Shown here piece by piece: positions 10,490 through 22,560 of a stretch of DNA of 64,000 nt. Under the pieces are notes generated by a model. It ran no database searches. It saw nothing but the letters and a program-made list of their open reading frames with translations, and was not told the origin of the DNA. Position numbers and translations under genes: made by a program. How positions within the stretch are numbered: the stretch's first letter is position 1; each line of letters opens with the position of its first letter. The stretch covers positions 2,250,858-2,314,857 of the forward strand of contig NW_006498220.1 in NCBI RefSeq assembly GCF_000471905.2. Reading direction: 5' to 3'. This DNA comes from Amborella trichopoda. Its lineage: Eukaryota; Streptophyta; Magnoliopsida; Amborellales; Amborellaceae.

Positions 10490-10720
10490 GGAAAGGAGAA
10501 GTGCACAGCGATAGGAAGGAGAAGCGCTTGGCGATAGGAAGGAGAAGTGTGTGACGTTAGGAAGGAGAAGAGCGCGGCGGTAGGAAGGAGAAGCACGCGA
10601 CGATAGGAAGGAGAAGCGTGCGACGAAGGGAAGGAGAAGTACACTGCGATAGGAAGGAGAAGCGCACGGCGATGGTGAAGAACGGGCGGCGATAGGGAGA
10701 GCGTACGATGATAGAAGAGA
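10490..10720 (+). repeat. 23-bp GC-rich array in the Tek1 5' LTR
   Basis: About nine units of 'gcgcacggcgataggaagga' plus 'gaa' with small changes. The 3' LTR carries the matching array at 35,510-35,725. On the other strand the unit reads CTATCGCCGTGCGC, the same core as the subfamily B Tat arrays. Confidence 0.85.
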
Positions 10721-12169
10721 GTGCGGTGGTGTACACATGGCAGTGAGGACGTAACGCCAAGAGTGAATGGGGGGCATCACCGTGTGCGTAACGCCGTGTG
10801 CAGCACTGACGTGCATGGGTGGTGTTCTCCACTTGTCAAGCTTTGGGGAAGCTCTCACCCTCACCTTGGAGCAGCCATTGTTGAAGTTGAAGGACTATGG
10901 GAAAAGGATAGGAGGACACCATAGTTGTTTTGTAAGTGGATTTCTACCCCTTGCATCAAGTTGTATGAAGCATGAATTTAAGCATGTATGAAGCATGATC
11001 TATCCATGAATGAAGCTTGAGTTTAAGCACAAGATGAGACATGAGGCTTTTTAGAAATTGGGTAAAAGAATAAGATAGCATGAATGTATTTTTGCTCTGT
11101 TTTTCCAGAAATTTGGCCTTCTTTGTATGAATTGTTAGGCATTGTTATCATTTTTATTGAGCCTAAAATTTTTTGGATGCTCTTGAGAGTCTAGTTTAAG
11201 CTAGATTTGGTATCATGCTGTTATCTTGGATGAATTTGAAGCTATGGAATAGTTTTTTGAACATGTCATGCTTGCACTGTGATTTTCTATGGAATTTACT
11301 TACTGTTGTGGTGAGATTTTGACTAAGCAAATGATATTCGATTGACCTCAAATTACCACCATTAGAAATTTCTACGAGTCTATTTTGAGTTTGGTGTTTA
11401 TGACTAATTGAGATTCTTGATAGTTTGAAAGATATACTTTGTTTTATTCATATATATCATTGTTAGCAGACTGTGGTAATTTCTAAGAATATTACTTCTG
11501 TTGAACTAATAATTTAACTAAAAAATTGAAGTCCAAACGATGTCAAAACACAACCATTAGAAATATTTCTGAGTTTGTTTCAATGTTCATGTTTTCATCT
11601 TGTTTTGATTCTTCATGTATGCCAGTAGGTCATTGTGGACAATTTTAGTAAAACACAAAATCGATGTCTCTGAGGTCACAGAATTTTACTAACCAAAATG
11701 TGTCCATTTCTTCCAAACCACTGCCATTTGAACGGTACATAAGTAAGATGCAATTCACATGTTTAGCACTTTTTGAAATCTCCTCTTGATTTCGAGTTAT
11801 GGATTAATTTTTAAAGACATGTTACTACCTTCACTATCAAGCAGATTTCAGATTTAATGTCTCTATTAGTTTATAATTTTGAGGGGCCAAAAAAGGTTCA
11901 ATTGCTTTCAAACTACCCCTATTTGAATGAGGACTGTGTCTAGCACAAAAGTTGATTTGGAACTATCTTTAAATTCCGAGTGAATTGAAAGTTATGACCC
12001 TATTTATAACTAGGTGTCACGGATTGAAATTGCAGCTGTAACATTGTTATTATGTGACACCGACATCGAGGTTCCGTGACTCTGATAATGTTATCATGCA
12101 ATACCAATATTGCCACCCTGTGTTTGTTATGTTGGGTTTTTGTTGTATGAATAATGAATACTGTAAAAT

Positions 12170-12503
12170 GTTATATGAACACTAATATCTGACTGCTACG
12201 TAATTGGTCCTCCATTGGTAGTAGACCTTCTGTTTCTGTTATATGAACACTGATATCTAGTTGCTATGCAATGGGTCCTCCATTGGTAGTAGACCTTCTG
12301 TTTCTGTCATATGAATATTGATATATGACTGCTACGAATGGGTCCTCCATTGGTAGTAGACCTTCTGTTTCTATTATATGAACACTGATATCCGACTGCT
12401 ACGCAATGGGTCCTCCATTGGTAGTAGACCTTATGTTTCTGTTATATGAATACTGATATCTGACTGCTACGCAAGGGGTCCTCCATTGGTAGTGGAATAT
12501 ACT
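12170..12503 (+). repeat. 68-bp tandem array in the Tek1 5' LTR
   Basis: Nearly five units of about 68 bp each contain 'gggtcctccattggtagtag' and 'tatgaacactgatatc'. A further partial unit with 'gggtcctccaatggtag' lies at about 12,598. The array falls in the part of the LTR not represented at the 3' end within this window. Confidence 0.9.
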
Positions 12504-13546
12504 ATACTTGGACTCTTATGATAGGAGTGGGGTTGAGATGTAACTGTAATTAACTGGGAGGGTCGCCCCTCCCAAATTGTCATGGGCACTACGCATTGGG
12601 TCCTCCAATGGTAGTGTAATGCCCTCTCGCTTGAGGGCACAAGAGAGGGTCGTGTCTTGCAAGGCCTTAGCCTATCGAAAACCCCAAAGTGCACTGGGGA
12701 TGTATGTGTGAGTGGGATGCTACAAAGTGAAACCTCCACTTGTCATTATCCTCCCTCCTGAATGACGGTAGAAGTCCCAAGTTTCAGGGTTAGCTTGATC
12801 TGATCGACGTGACTTCTACTTTTAGAGTAACTTGTTATGTTATGCTTATCTGAATTCGTCTGTTCTGCTCATTTGAATTCGGTATTCTGTATGAACATCT
12901 GACGTTATTTGTGCTATTTACAAAGGTTGATGGCCTCTTGAGAACAAGAAATTCTTTGTTAATTGAATATTACCATCTTTATACAAGATTCACGTATACT
13001 CTGATGTGTGACCATACTCAGTGAGAGAAATGTGATTTCTGACAAACCATGAGCATATTATTATGTATTCACTAATAGTCAGGAATGTAAGGGTAGTGAT
13101 CTACTTATTGAACTTATTGCTCACTCTACTTATTTCATCTGTGTAGAGAGTTAGAGCCTAATCGCGAGTGGCGGGCAGCGTACCGATGATAGCAGATGTT
13201 CGGAGTTCAAACTAGTTCAGGATTTTTTCTTGACTTTCTAGGTGTATGGTGGTGTTGCCACGTGTTATTATTTTTTATGTAATATTTTTAAGATGAATGT
13301 TAAGCTTGTGAGCCTCAAACCTTATTGTAAAGACTTTTAGAGATGAATGAATTTAATGGTTTTAATTTATTTAGTTTTCTATCGCTTGATGAATGAGTTT
13401 TATCTTCTTATTGTGATTTGCTTTGATTCCGCACTTTTAATATGTGTTGATGCCACTCCCATCTGAGTGACGTACGCGACCTTCGGTGGCGATCTCGCAC
13501 TTTGTCGGCCTCCGGTGGGGGTTAGGGGGCGGGGTCGTGACAATTG

Positions 13547-13565
13547 TGGTATCAGAGCAGCCAGG
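13547..13565 (+). other. Tek1 primer-binding site
   Basis: TGGTATCAGAGC at 13,547-13,558, four bases after the LTR end CA, is the usual match to the 3' end of initiator tRNA-Met in plant LTR retrotransposons. Confidence 0.9.
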
Positions 13566-13653
13566 TTTGGGTTCTTAGCCTAAGGAGTTTAGAAGTGTCT
13601 TCAGAGTAGTTTTGGGTAGATTAGTAACTGAATGTTTGTGTCGTATATTGAAG

Positions 13654-14560
13654 ATGCCGAAGACGAGGGTCAACAATGCCAGCTCTAATAACAAAAGCAC
13701 TGATGCCCTCAGCGAGTTTGTCAGGACTTTAGGGGCCATGACACAAATGATGAAAGAAGCTATGCCAGCCCCATCTGCCCTTTCCCCTGACTCGAATGAT
13801 AGTAGCTTGATAGAGAAGTTTAGGAGGTAGGCTCCTCTAACCTTCTTAGGGCTTGGGGGAGTAAAAAAGGCTGAGAGATGGAGAAGATAGGTGAAGAAGA
13901 TATTCAGAGTTTTAAACTGCATTAATGAGACGCTGAACACTGGTGGGGCTGAGTGAAACAGTCTTGGGAAGAGTCCAGGAAAGAAGTGAGCTAAGAAAAT
14001 TTTCTAGAAGCCTTCAATGAAAAGTACTTTCCTAATTCAATATAGGAAAGAAAAGGAGTGGAGTTTAACGAGCTGCAACAGGGAAATTTAACTGTAGAAC
14101 AGTATGCATCCAAGTTTGCTGAGTTGTCAAGGTGCGTCACACATCATCAATACTAAGGAGTGGAAGGCAAATAAGTTTGAGTGAGGCCTTAGGTCAAAAA
14201 TAAGGGGAAAGGTGATATCAGCGAATCCAAATGTTTTCTCCCCTTTGGGGGACTTAGCCATGAAAATCGATAGGGACTGCGAAGAGTCCTGGGTTGGGGG
14301 AAACTGGAAGATTAGACCAATCCAGTTTGGAAACTTGGGGAGAAAAGCTCGACCACCACCAAAGAGGAACTTTAGGGGAGGAGAAAATTAGAGAGGCAAG
14401 AAGATTCAGAGAACATTGTCGAGTGATGTAATAGAGAGTCGGCACCCGACATGCCTACACTGTGGGAAAGATAATCACTCGGCGGCTAATTGCCGAAGGA
14501 AGACTGGGGCATGCTTTTGATGTGGCAAGCCGGGCCACCAAATTAGAGATTACCCAGTAA
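13654..14560 (+). pseudogene. Tek1 gag region (fossil)
   Basis: The region opens with an ATG at 13,654 (MPKTRVNNASSNN). Its C-terminal part at about 14,455-14,560 shows two CCHC zinc-knuckle-like motifs (CLHCGKDNHSAANC and a second ending in GKPGHQIRDY), as expected of a chromovirus nucleocapsid. The frame is interrupted several times. Confidence 0.75.
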
Positions 14561-14619
14561 GGGGACCTGAGAACCGACCCAAGACTCAAGTTTGGGTGTT
14601 TGCTCTCACTAATCAGGAA

Positions 14620-14960
14620 GATAAGGCATAAACTTCAGTTATCAAAGGTACACTCTCTGTTTGTGGCATTGAAGCTAAAATTCTGGTTGATCCTGGATCT
14701 ACACACTCTTTTATTGCACCACACTTTGCATGCCACATATGTTAGACCTTCCTTGCTTGACTGGACATTAGTAGTGTGCACACCTATGGGGGAATATATA
14801 GAAACTGATACTGCTTATAAACATTGTGGGGTTTTGCTTGAAGGATGTGTACTACCTATAGATTTGATATGGTTAGATATCCAAGACTTTGATGTTATTT
14901 TGGGCATGGATTGGCTATCCACACACCATGCTACCGTGGATTGTCGTGAAAGACTGTAAC
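14620..14960 (+). pseudogene. Tek1 protease region (fossil)
   Basis: An aspartic-protease core is seen as 'LVDPGSTHSFIAPHFA' near 14,685, where the active-site DSG position reads DPG, followed by 'FDVILGMDWLSTHHATVDC' near 14,890-14,945. This is the standard retropepsin pattern of chromoviruses. Confidence 0.75.
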
Positions 14961-15090
14961 CCTTAGACACCCAAAGTAGCTTGAGTAAAAATTTATTGGT
15001 GTCAAGGATGTTTCCTCTCTACATTTTATTTCGACTATTCGAGTTTCCCGATTACTGGCTAAAATATGTGTTGGGTATCTAGCTTACGTA

Positions 15091-16555
15091 GTGGAAAATC
15101 GGGACGACCGGTCTAAGTTAGATGAAATACCAGTAGTGAGAAAATATCCAGAGGTTTTTTCTAAAGAGTTAACCTCTTTGCCCCCTATCAGAGAAATAGA
15201 ATTTGAGATAGATGTGATCCCTGACACTGCCCCCATCTCTAGATCCTCTTATAGGATGGCCCCAGCTGAACTGAAGAATTTGTAAGAACAATTACAAGAG
15301 TTACTGGAGAAGGGTTTCATTCGACCTAGTGTGTCACCTTGGGGTACACCTATACTATTTGTTAAAAATAAAGATGGGTCTTCAAGGTTATGTATAGACT
15401 ATCGGCAGCTGAACCAGGTCACTATGAAGAATAAATATCCTTTACCTATAATTGATGGACTTTTTTATCAACTCAAAGGGGCCTAGGTATTTTCCAAAGT
15501 TGACCTTTGATCAAGTTATCATCAGATACGAGTCAAGGAAGAAGATGTCCCTAATACTGCATTTAGAACTCGCTATGGTCATTACAAGTTTTTAATGATG
15601 TCGTTTGGACTAACGAATGCCTCGGTGGTTTTTATGGATCTAATGAACAGGGTACTACATTCAGAACTCGTTATGGTCATTACAAGTTTTTAGTGAGGTC
15701 GTTTGGAGTAACGCATGCCCTGGTGGTTTTTATGAATCTAATGAACAGGGTTTTTAGGCCCTTCCTGAATGACTTTGTAGTAGTCTTTATTGATGACATC
15801 ATGGTGTACTAAAGGAATCGAGAAGAGCGTGAACGACATTTGAGGATGATTCTCCAGATTCTGAAGAGAGAAAAGTTATATGCCAAGTTAGGGAAAAGTG
15901 AGTTTTGGCTTCCAAACATGGCCTTTCTTTGACACATTATTTCTAAGGATGGGGTCATAGTAGACCCTTGTAAGATTGAAGCCGTGTTTAAGTGGGGAAG
16001 GCCAACAAATGTGACAGAAGTCCGTAGTTTTCTGGGTCTGGCGGAATACTATAGACATTTTGTAGAAGGCTTCTCTAAGATAGCATTTCCCCTTACTCGC
16101 CTAACCTAGAAGGAAGTGAAATTCATACGGCCCTAATACTAACCTTACCCAAATGAAACGAAGGCTTTGTGGTCTATACTGATGCTTCCCATAAGGAACT
16201 GGGGTGTGTGTTAATGCAGCACGGGCAACTTATAGCCTATGCCTCTAGACAATTAAAGCCGCATGAGCAAAATTACCCAACTCATGACTTAGAGCTCGCG
16301 GTCATGGTCTTTGCCTTAAAGGTTTGGAGATACTATCTCTATGGAGCCCAGTTTAAGATATTCATAGACCATAAGAGCCTCAAGTATTTATTTTCTCCAA
16401 AGGAATTGAATATGAGACAAAGAAAATGGATGGACCTACTAAATGACTATGACTGCACCATCAATTACCAATCGGGCAAGACAAATGTAGTGGCCGACGC
16501 TTTAAGCCGAAAACCCTTGATATCAGTAGCCCATCTGATGGCCCGAGAGAACTGA
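15091..16555 (+). pseudogene. Tek1 reverse transcriptase and RNase H region (fossil)
   Basis: The RT part shows '[19 protein letters not shown]' near 15,358 and a catalytic-site stretch '[10 protein letters not shown]' near 15,780. The RNase H part at about 16,169-16,555 shows '[18 protein letters not shown]', '[19 protein letters not shown]' and a closing '[10 protein letters not shown]'. The order RT then RNase H then integrase fits Ty3/gypsy. There are multiple breaks. Confidence 0.85.
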
Positions 16556-16770
16556 TAGAAGATGCAGTGGAATGGCACCCGACTTTACCCTTTAGTTTTG
16601 GGGCCGGAATAATTGCAAGTATAAGAGTGGAACCTCAGCTCTGTCAACAGATTCGGAAAGTACAAGAGACAAACACCTAGCTTATGAAAATCCTAGAAGA
16701 ATTAAAGCGAGAAAGAAATGATGATTTTCTGTCAGCAGTGATGATTTATTAAGATTTAGAGAACGGGTAT

Positions 16771-17573
16771 GTGTCCCAAATGATGAGAATATTGAGAGGA
16801 TCATATTATAAGAGGCACACCACTCCCCGTTATACTATACACCCAAGAAGCACAAAAATGTATAAGGATTTAAAGAAGACTTTATGGTGGAATAACATGA
16901 AGAGGAAGGTGGAGCAATTTGTTTCTAAATATCTGACCTGTCAGCAAGTAAAAGCTGAGCACCAGAGACCTACTGAACTATTGCAACCTTTGCCTATGCC
17001 GGAATGGAAGAGGGAGCATATCGTGATGGATTTTGTATCCGGTTACAAAGATCAGGCACTGAGCATGACAGTGTTTGGGGTATTGTGGACCGATTAACTA
17101 AGGTTGAACATTTCTTACCGGTCCGCACTACCTATACCCTTGATAAACTGGCTCGGCTGTATGTCAAGGAGATAGTAAGGCTGCATGGAGTACCTATTAG
17201 AATTGTGTCCAACAGGAACTCTATATTTACTTTGAGGTTTTGGAATAGTCTGCAAATAGCCTTGGGGACGAGACTCACTTTTAGTACTGACCATTCAAAC
17301 CTTAGAAGATATCTTGAAGACCTGTGTTATAGGCTTCAAAGGAAACTGGGATGATCACTTACCTCTGATAGAATTTTCATATAACAATAGTTTCCAGGTC
17401 AGTAATCAAATGACACCTTTTGAAGTCCTGTATGAGAGAAAATGCAAATCTCTTGTGTGTTCGGAAGAAGTTTGCGAAAGGAGACTGTTAGGGCCAGAAA
17501 TTGTTCAAGTGACAGCAAAAACGATTGCCTTAATTCGAGAAAGGCTTAAAACATCTCAGAATTGATAGAAGAG
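16771..17573 (+). pseudogene. Tek1 integrase region, part before the Tat1 insertion (fossil)
   Basis: Visible parts are the HHCC-type zinc region ('VEQFVSKYLTCQQVKAEH' near 16,905-16,960), the start of the catalytic core ('MDFVSGYKD' near 17,030) and later core blocks ('EFSYNNSFQVSNQMTPFEVL' near 17,373). It stops at 17,573, where Tat1 begins. Broken. Confidence 0.8.
17569..17573 (+). repeat. Tat1 target-site duplication, left copy
   Basis: AAGAG at 17,569-17,573 directly precedes the first TG of the Tat1 LTR and is repeated at 34,948-34,952 after its terminal CA. Five bases is the normal Ty3/gypsy duplication length. Confidence 0.9.
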
Positions 17574-20500
17574 TGTTTGAACCCATTTTTCAACACCTTG
17601 GTCCCTGATGCCAACTCAAGAGGAAGCAGGTCAATAAAGCCTACAAAATAAGTGGAAATTTTGATAGTCTCATAATTGCCCCAAAATTGGTTAAGATCTT
17701 CATAAAATCTCCAAAAGGCCACCTGTCAAGTTTCATCTTGATCAGACATATTTAAGGCAGTGAACACAAAGAAATAATTTTAGAAAAATCGACCTCTCGC
17801 ACCCTGAAATGGACCCCGTAACTAGAACTATCTTTTTGGTGCATCAAACAGCAATGGGACTGCTTCCATTGGATCCGACACGGTCGAAAACCCCAATGGG
17901 TCAAGTTTTGGCTTAATTGGGTACTGCAAGACAAAGTTATGGGTAAAATATCGAAAATGGTAAGCTGCACACTATTCCTGTGTGGCTACCCTACACCAAA
18001 ACACCATTAAAGGTGGCTGTTTTTATAGTCACGGTAGTGACTTTTGGGGCCTATATCTCACTCAATCTGAGTCGGATCGCACTCCAATTTGGTGAGCGTG
18101 TTCGTCTCATCAGGAGGAGCGATTCAATATGTGGTATGCCCCAAGACGATGCCCGAGCAGGGAGAAAAACTAGAGAGAAGTTGCTGATCTATGAAGAAAG
18201 TTGCAGAAAATTCACCAGCAACGTGCCTCACTATGGTGACCAAATCACGACGCTCGCATACCCGATCAGCATGAAACCAATTGCATTACTTACGTGAGGT
18301 TCGTGGCTATCTCTAGTCCGAACCTCACATACGAAGAGTAGTTGGATTTCACACACGGGGACATAAAACCTGTTGTAAATTCTGGTTGCCGGAGTTCAAG
18401 ATTCTGACTAAAAATTCAAGACGACCAAATCTTCGTCCGGACACAAAATTGAGCTGAGTTTGTTGCAACGTGATCGTGACGACATGCTTAGTGTGATTCA
18501 GTGAAGAAATCACGAATAAAAATAAAGGAACGAGTGCACAATCAATCTAAAGCTTTCAAGATTCAAGAAAATTTCAAGTTTCTTGATCATGGCTTAAAAA
18601 ATGATTCATGGCTCGAAGTTGGTATCAAATCGATCGCCATGTCGAGCCCCACAAGAAAACAATCATCTTTTGATCAAATGGGCATCAGAACAATCCCAGA
18701 TCAGTCATGAAAGATCATGCAAGTTCTTAGGCAGCAGCAGTGACTGTTCTAAAATTCCACACATTGTTAAGCAGGGGTAAAATAGTCTTTTTGCACCCAT
18801 TTTAAGAATTTCTTTTAATTCAATTAAATTGTAATTATCTTCAACTCTAGGTAGTTTTTGGATGAACTCCCATGTTTTAGCCCAATTCTATATCAGCATG
18901 CAAAGCCAAATTATTAAAGATCTAGGGTTCATTTCACACAACAATCCATAAAATTTCAATTTCCGCTTGAACTCGTGGGTGCGTCTTGGAGAGAGAGAGT
19001 AGAGAGAAGAAAAGGGCTGGTACACATTGGTAAGGTAACTTTCTCTCTCCTCCCCTTTTTCTCTTCTCCTCTTCTTCTCTCTCCTCCTTTATTTCTCTCG
19101 TCATCTCTATCTCTCCTCCTGTCTTTCTCTCCTCGTCTCTATTTCTCCTCCTCTCTTTCTCTCTCCTCATCTGTATCTCTCTTTCTCTCTCTTATTCTCA
19201 TCTCTATCTCTCTTTCTCTCCCTTCTTCTCATCCCTATCTCTCTTTCTCTCCTTTATTTCTGCTCTCTTTCTGCTCTTCATCTAACACAGTCGGTGAAGC
19301 TTAACGCCGTTTGCATTTTCTCTCTCTTCTCGTCTAGCACAGTCGATGAAGCCTAGCGACGACTGCATCCTCTCTCTCTCTTCTCTATCTAATATAGTTG
19401 ATGAAGCCTAACACCGACTATATCTTCTCTCTCTTCTCTATCTAACACAGTCGGTGAAGCCTAGTACCGACTGCATCTTCTCTGCCTTTTGTCTAATATA
19501 GTTAGCAAAGCCTAGCGTCGACTGCATCTTCTCTCTCTTCTTTATCTATACAGTCGATGAAGCTTAGCTCCGACTGTATTTTCTCTCTCTTCTTTGACTA
19601 GCACAGCCGACGATGCCCAGCGTCGACTGTGTCTTCTCTCCCCTTTTTTCTTAAACACAGCCGATGAAGCCTAACGCCGACTATGTCTTCTCTCTCCTCA
19701 CATCTTAAACATAGCTGATGAAGCCTAGCGTCGACTGCATCTTCTCTCTCTTCTCTTTTCAACCCAGCTGGCGATGTCTGGCATCGACTGTGTCTTTCCT
19801 TCTCTTCCTCTTCCAACACAGCCGGCGATGCCTAGCGCTAACTGTGTCTTTCACCCTCTTTTCTCCTTCCTTCTCTCTTCTCTCACACTCTTCTCGTTCT
19901 TTCTTTCTCTTCCTCTATTTCTTTCTCTTCTCTTTGTTATTCTCTTGCTTCTTACTCTCTCTTTATGATTTTCATTCTTTCTATTATCCTTTCGTTTGAT
20001 TAAGAAGGGTTGAGATTAACCCCTTATGGTAGTCCTATCGTCTAGCCATAATGTTGTTGCGCCAAAATTACTGCGCCCGCTTTATCGCCACGACAGACTA
20101 ACCATCATGTCTAGCTAGTCGGTATCCATGTTGACGTCTAGTAGTAATCTTATTGAGCCGGTCTGTCTGAGTTACCGAGCCTGTTTTACTACCACATCAG
20201 GCCAAGTACCCACCAGCCTAGTCACTGTGTTGATCTCGCTTCCTGGTCAAATTATTCTTTCCCCCTATCTTTCTTCTCTCGATCTTTCCTTCTTCTTTTG
20301 AATGAGCACGGATGTGTACGTTCACCGAAATGGCCAGGTGAGGTCTACTGACCCACCTGCCTTATAACCTTTGCAATATATGTGTGATTGTAGAAAACAG
20401 GAGCATATAAGATAAGGGAGACGATTCTGAACATGTTTTATTACTAGGGGCCTTTCTTCGTGATCTAAGAGGGCACCCACCCGAGCAAGCCCGAGTAAAT

Positions 20501-20667
20501 CCCGAACCCACCTTAAATTCCTCTCTCATCGGTTGGTAATACCTGCCCTCATTCTTGAACGAGGTTCTTGAGAGAGCGATCTCAAAAGTCCTGGGTCTCC
20601 CCTTAAACCCGAGACGCGTGCTGCCTGATCATCTAGATCCAAAGGGCGAGATCGAGGCACCTGACCA
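17574..20667 (+). repeat. Tat1 5' LTR (subfamily A)
   Basis: It begins TGTTTGAACCC and ends CCTGACCA. A TATA-like 'tctatatcag' is at 18,887-18,896 (tctatataag in the 3' LTR). Next come a donor-like 'taaggtaact' (19,031-19,040), a CT tract (19,040-19,270), the hairpin array (19,285-19,855), a second CT tract (19,856-19,995), an acceptor-like 'gtgattgtag' (20,384-20,393) and two short hairpins near 20,555-20,630. Open frames in the CT tracts are not genes. Confidence 0.9.
19285..19855 (+). repeat. Tandem hairpin array in the Tat1 5' LTR
   Basis: Eleven units of about 50-55 bp each hold an inverted repeat such as CAGTCGGTG, loop of about 8, then a CACCGACTG-like arm, separated by CT-rich spacers ('cttctctctcttctc'). 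Outer stem bases differ between units in a paired way: one unit has 'atatag..ctatat' and another 'atacag..ctgtat'. Equivalent arrays lie at 33,520-34,135, 42,470-42,975 (inverted) and 51,690-52,395. Confidence 0.85.
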
Positions 20668-20670
20668 GCT

Positions 20671-20689
20671 TGGCGACTCCACTGGGGAC
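20671..20689 (+). other. Tat1 primer-binding site
   Basis: TGGCGACTCCACTGGGGAC lies three bases after the LTR end. It is complementary to a tRNA 3' end reading GTCCCCAGTGGAGTCGCCA. A tRNA-Arg-type primer is reported for Ogre elements; the tRNA identity was not checked here. Confidence 0.85.
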
Positions 20690-20799
20690 TTACTACCCCT
20701 TAGTCAGATCATACTTGTTTAGCTTGTTTCTCCGTTTTTTTTTCTGTATTCACACATCACTTATGCCTGCTAGGTTCAGTAACCCATTCATTGGCATCA

Positions 20800-22560
20800 G
20801 GGATTTTCTCATCCCCGCATTCGCGAGTGTCCCTTGAGAACAAGTTCCTCTAACATCGTTCCCAACCCTTCTTTTGAGCAAAGACCCCAAGTCTATCTCC
20901 CAGGTCTTAACTTGGATTGGCGTGAGGAGGGACCTAAAAGTCCCTAACTCCCCATCTCCTCACTCTGGTGGAACCTCCACCAAGGTGCCTGGCATCAACA
21001 GCACATCTGTTGCCTCTCACAACATCCACCCTACCACCGGCAAGTCACTTGTCGATCGTACTGTTGAGGTACGCGAGAAGGCTGCCCAGTCGCCAATCTA
21101 CAGAAGGCAAGAAATTTGCCATTGCTCCCTCTGCCTCACAGGAAAATTCTGTACCTCACCTCATCTCACAAGCAGACATCGATGCTATGGTGACCCATAG
21201 CTTAAAGAACATCCAAATTTCGGGGATACAGGGTGCAATGCCTTATCAAAGGTCGTACCCTTCATATATTGACCAGGTGCCATTTCCCTCAGATTACAAA
21301 AAATGGAAGTTTCCCCTATTCAATGGGACCACGTCCCCGAATCAGCATATTTCCCACTTTCAGGCAGGATGTTGAGAAACAACGGTTGACGGGAGACTTC
21401 TTCTCCATTAATTTGTTGAAACCCTTGATGGCCCAGCTTTTCAGTGGTATGCTCGACTCCCTCCAAACTCAGTACATACAAGGGAGGAATTAGAGAAATT
21501 GTTCCATCAATGCTTCTACGAGGTTGAGAGAGAGGTCCTTACCATTGAGCTTCTCACCCTGACTCAAGACCCCGATGAGCCCGTGGACCAGTTCATATTA
21601 AGATGGAGAAATTTGGTTGCTTGCCATCCTAATCCTACGCTTGAGAAGAAAGCAGTCCAAACTTGTGTGCGAAACATGCGACCTAAAATTGCTCGACACG
21701 CCGTTGCTTCTAATCCGACTTCCATGTCAGAGCTGATCTATAAATCAGTCCGTATAGAAAGTCTATCACACCACCACAGTGGGTCACAACAACAGCCTGC
21801 AAGCTCTGGGAACAACTGGGGTAATGGTAGCTCTCAAAACAACACACAGGTCATCCAATAAAGAGGAGTAATCAGTGTAGCTTTCACTGTTAATGATCCG
21901 AAGAAGGCTCCCTCCCAAACTTTGGACCTCTCTAAAGGGGTGAGCACGACGAAGACAGCTCCCCAGGAAGGTAAGCAACAACAGTCGTACAATCGAGTAA
22001 CCCCGCCGGCCGACCTTGATCGGGGTGATTATTTCACCAGGCATAGGAACAAGGTCTACCCCTTCAAGAATGAATGGGTCCCTGCACTGTTCCGATTATT
22101 ATTAGAACATAATATGATTTAGCTTTCAGAAGCCAAGTTCTCTGAGCAAGCTGGCCTTAACACTCAGGCAAATTATTGCGCTTATCATAAAAGGATCAAT
22201 CATCCCACAAATGACTGCTACACGCTAAAAGATATTATCAAGGTCTTGATTCAGAAGGGTCAAATAAAGCTTGAAGACTTAAAGAAGGCCTTTGAGGCAG
22301 CGGAAGCCTCCCATGCAGTAACCGTCCAAGAAGGAGACAAAGCTCCTGCTATCCTTTATGCCTTCTTTGTTATAATGCTTCAGGACGGCCTAATCACACC
22401 GAAATCCGCAAGGCAGCTTCAACGCCTTGCTCAGGGGACTAAGGACCGTTGGTGTCCATACCACAAAATAAGGGGTCACTACCTATGAGAATGCACTAGT
22501 TTCCATGATATATTCAAAAAGAAAATCGGGAATGTCAAGAGTTTTACAACATCCCAGTAA
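20800..22560 (+). pseudogene. Tat1 gag region (fossil)
   Basis: The Tat-type gag core is recognisable at about 21,187-21,861, with 'YPSYIDQVPFPSDYKKWKFP', 'SPNQHISHFQAG' and 'DEPVDQFILRWRNLVACHPN'. It is followed near 22,065-22,310 by 'YPFKNEWVPALFRLLLEHN' and a Cys/His segment 'YCAYHKRINHPTNDCYTLKD'. A second Cys/His segment, 'WCPYHKIRGHYL', is near 22,450. These blocks are shared with Tat4. Broken. Confidence 0.8.

Larger units (their letters stand above)
10432..13542 (+). repeat. Tek1 5' LTR
   Basis: This LTR of about 3.1 kb starts TGTGTAACAACC and ends in CA just before the primer site. Inside are a 'gcgcacggcgataggaagga' array (10,490-10,720), a 68-bp array (12,170-12,503) and otherwise AT-rich sequence. 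Its first kilobase matches 35,445-36,410. In the 425-nt stretch 10,842-11,270 versus 35,985-36,410 about 7% of positions differ by eye. No gene is supported; the Ser/Pro-rich open frames on the minus strand are translations of the array. Confidence 0.85.

Noticed and set aside
10387-10864. Open frames with repeated 'SPSYRRALLLP' peptides on the minus strand (also 35,398-35,882)
   Set aside because: They come from the 23-bp tandem array of the Tek1 LTRs; the repeated peptide follows from the repeat, with frames open on more than one register.
13547-13565. Possible tRNA gene at TGGTATCAGAGC and at TGGCGACTCC
   Set aside because: Only the primer-binding match is present, directly after LTR ends; no cloverleaf.
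18975-19304. Long Ser/Leu/Phe-rich open frames in CT tracts (also 33,139-33,540, 42,879-43,493, 51,051-51,688) and Glu/Arg-rich frames opposite
   Set aside because: They are translations of low-complexity CT/GA repeats in the LTRs, present on several frames, with no domain.
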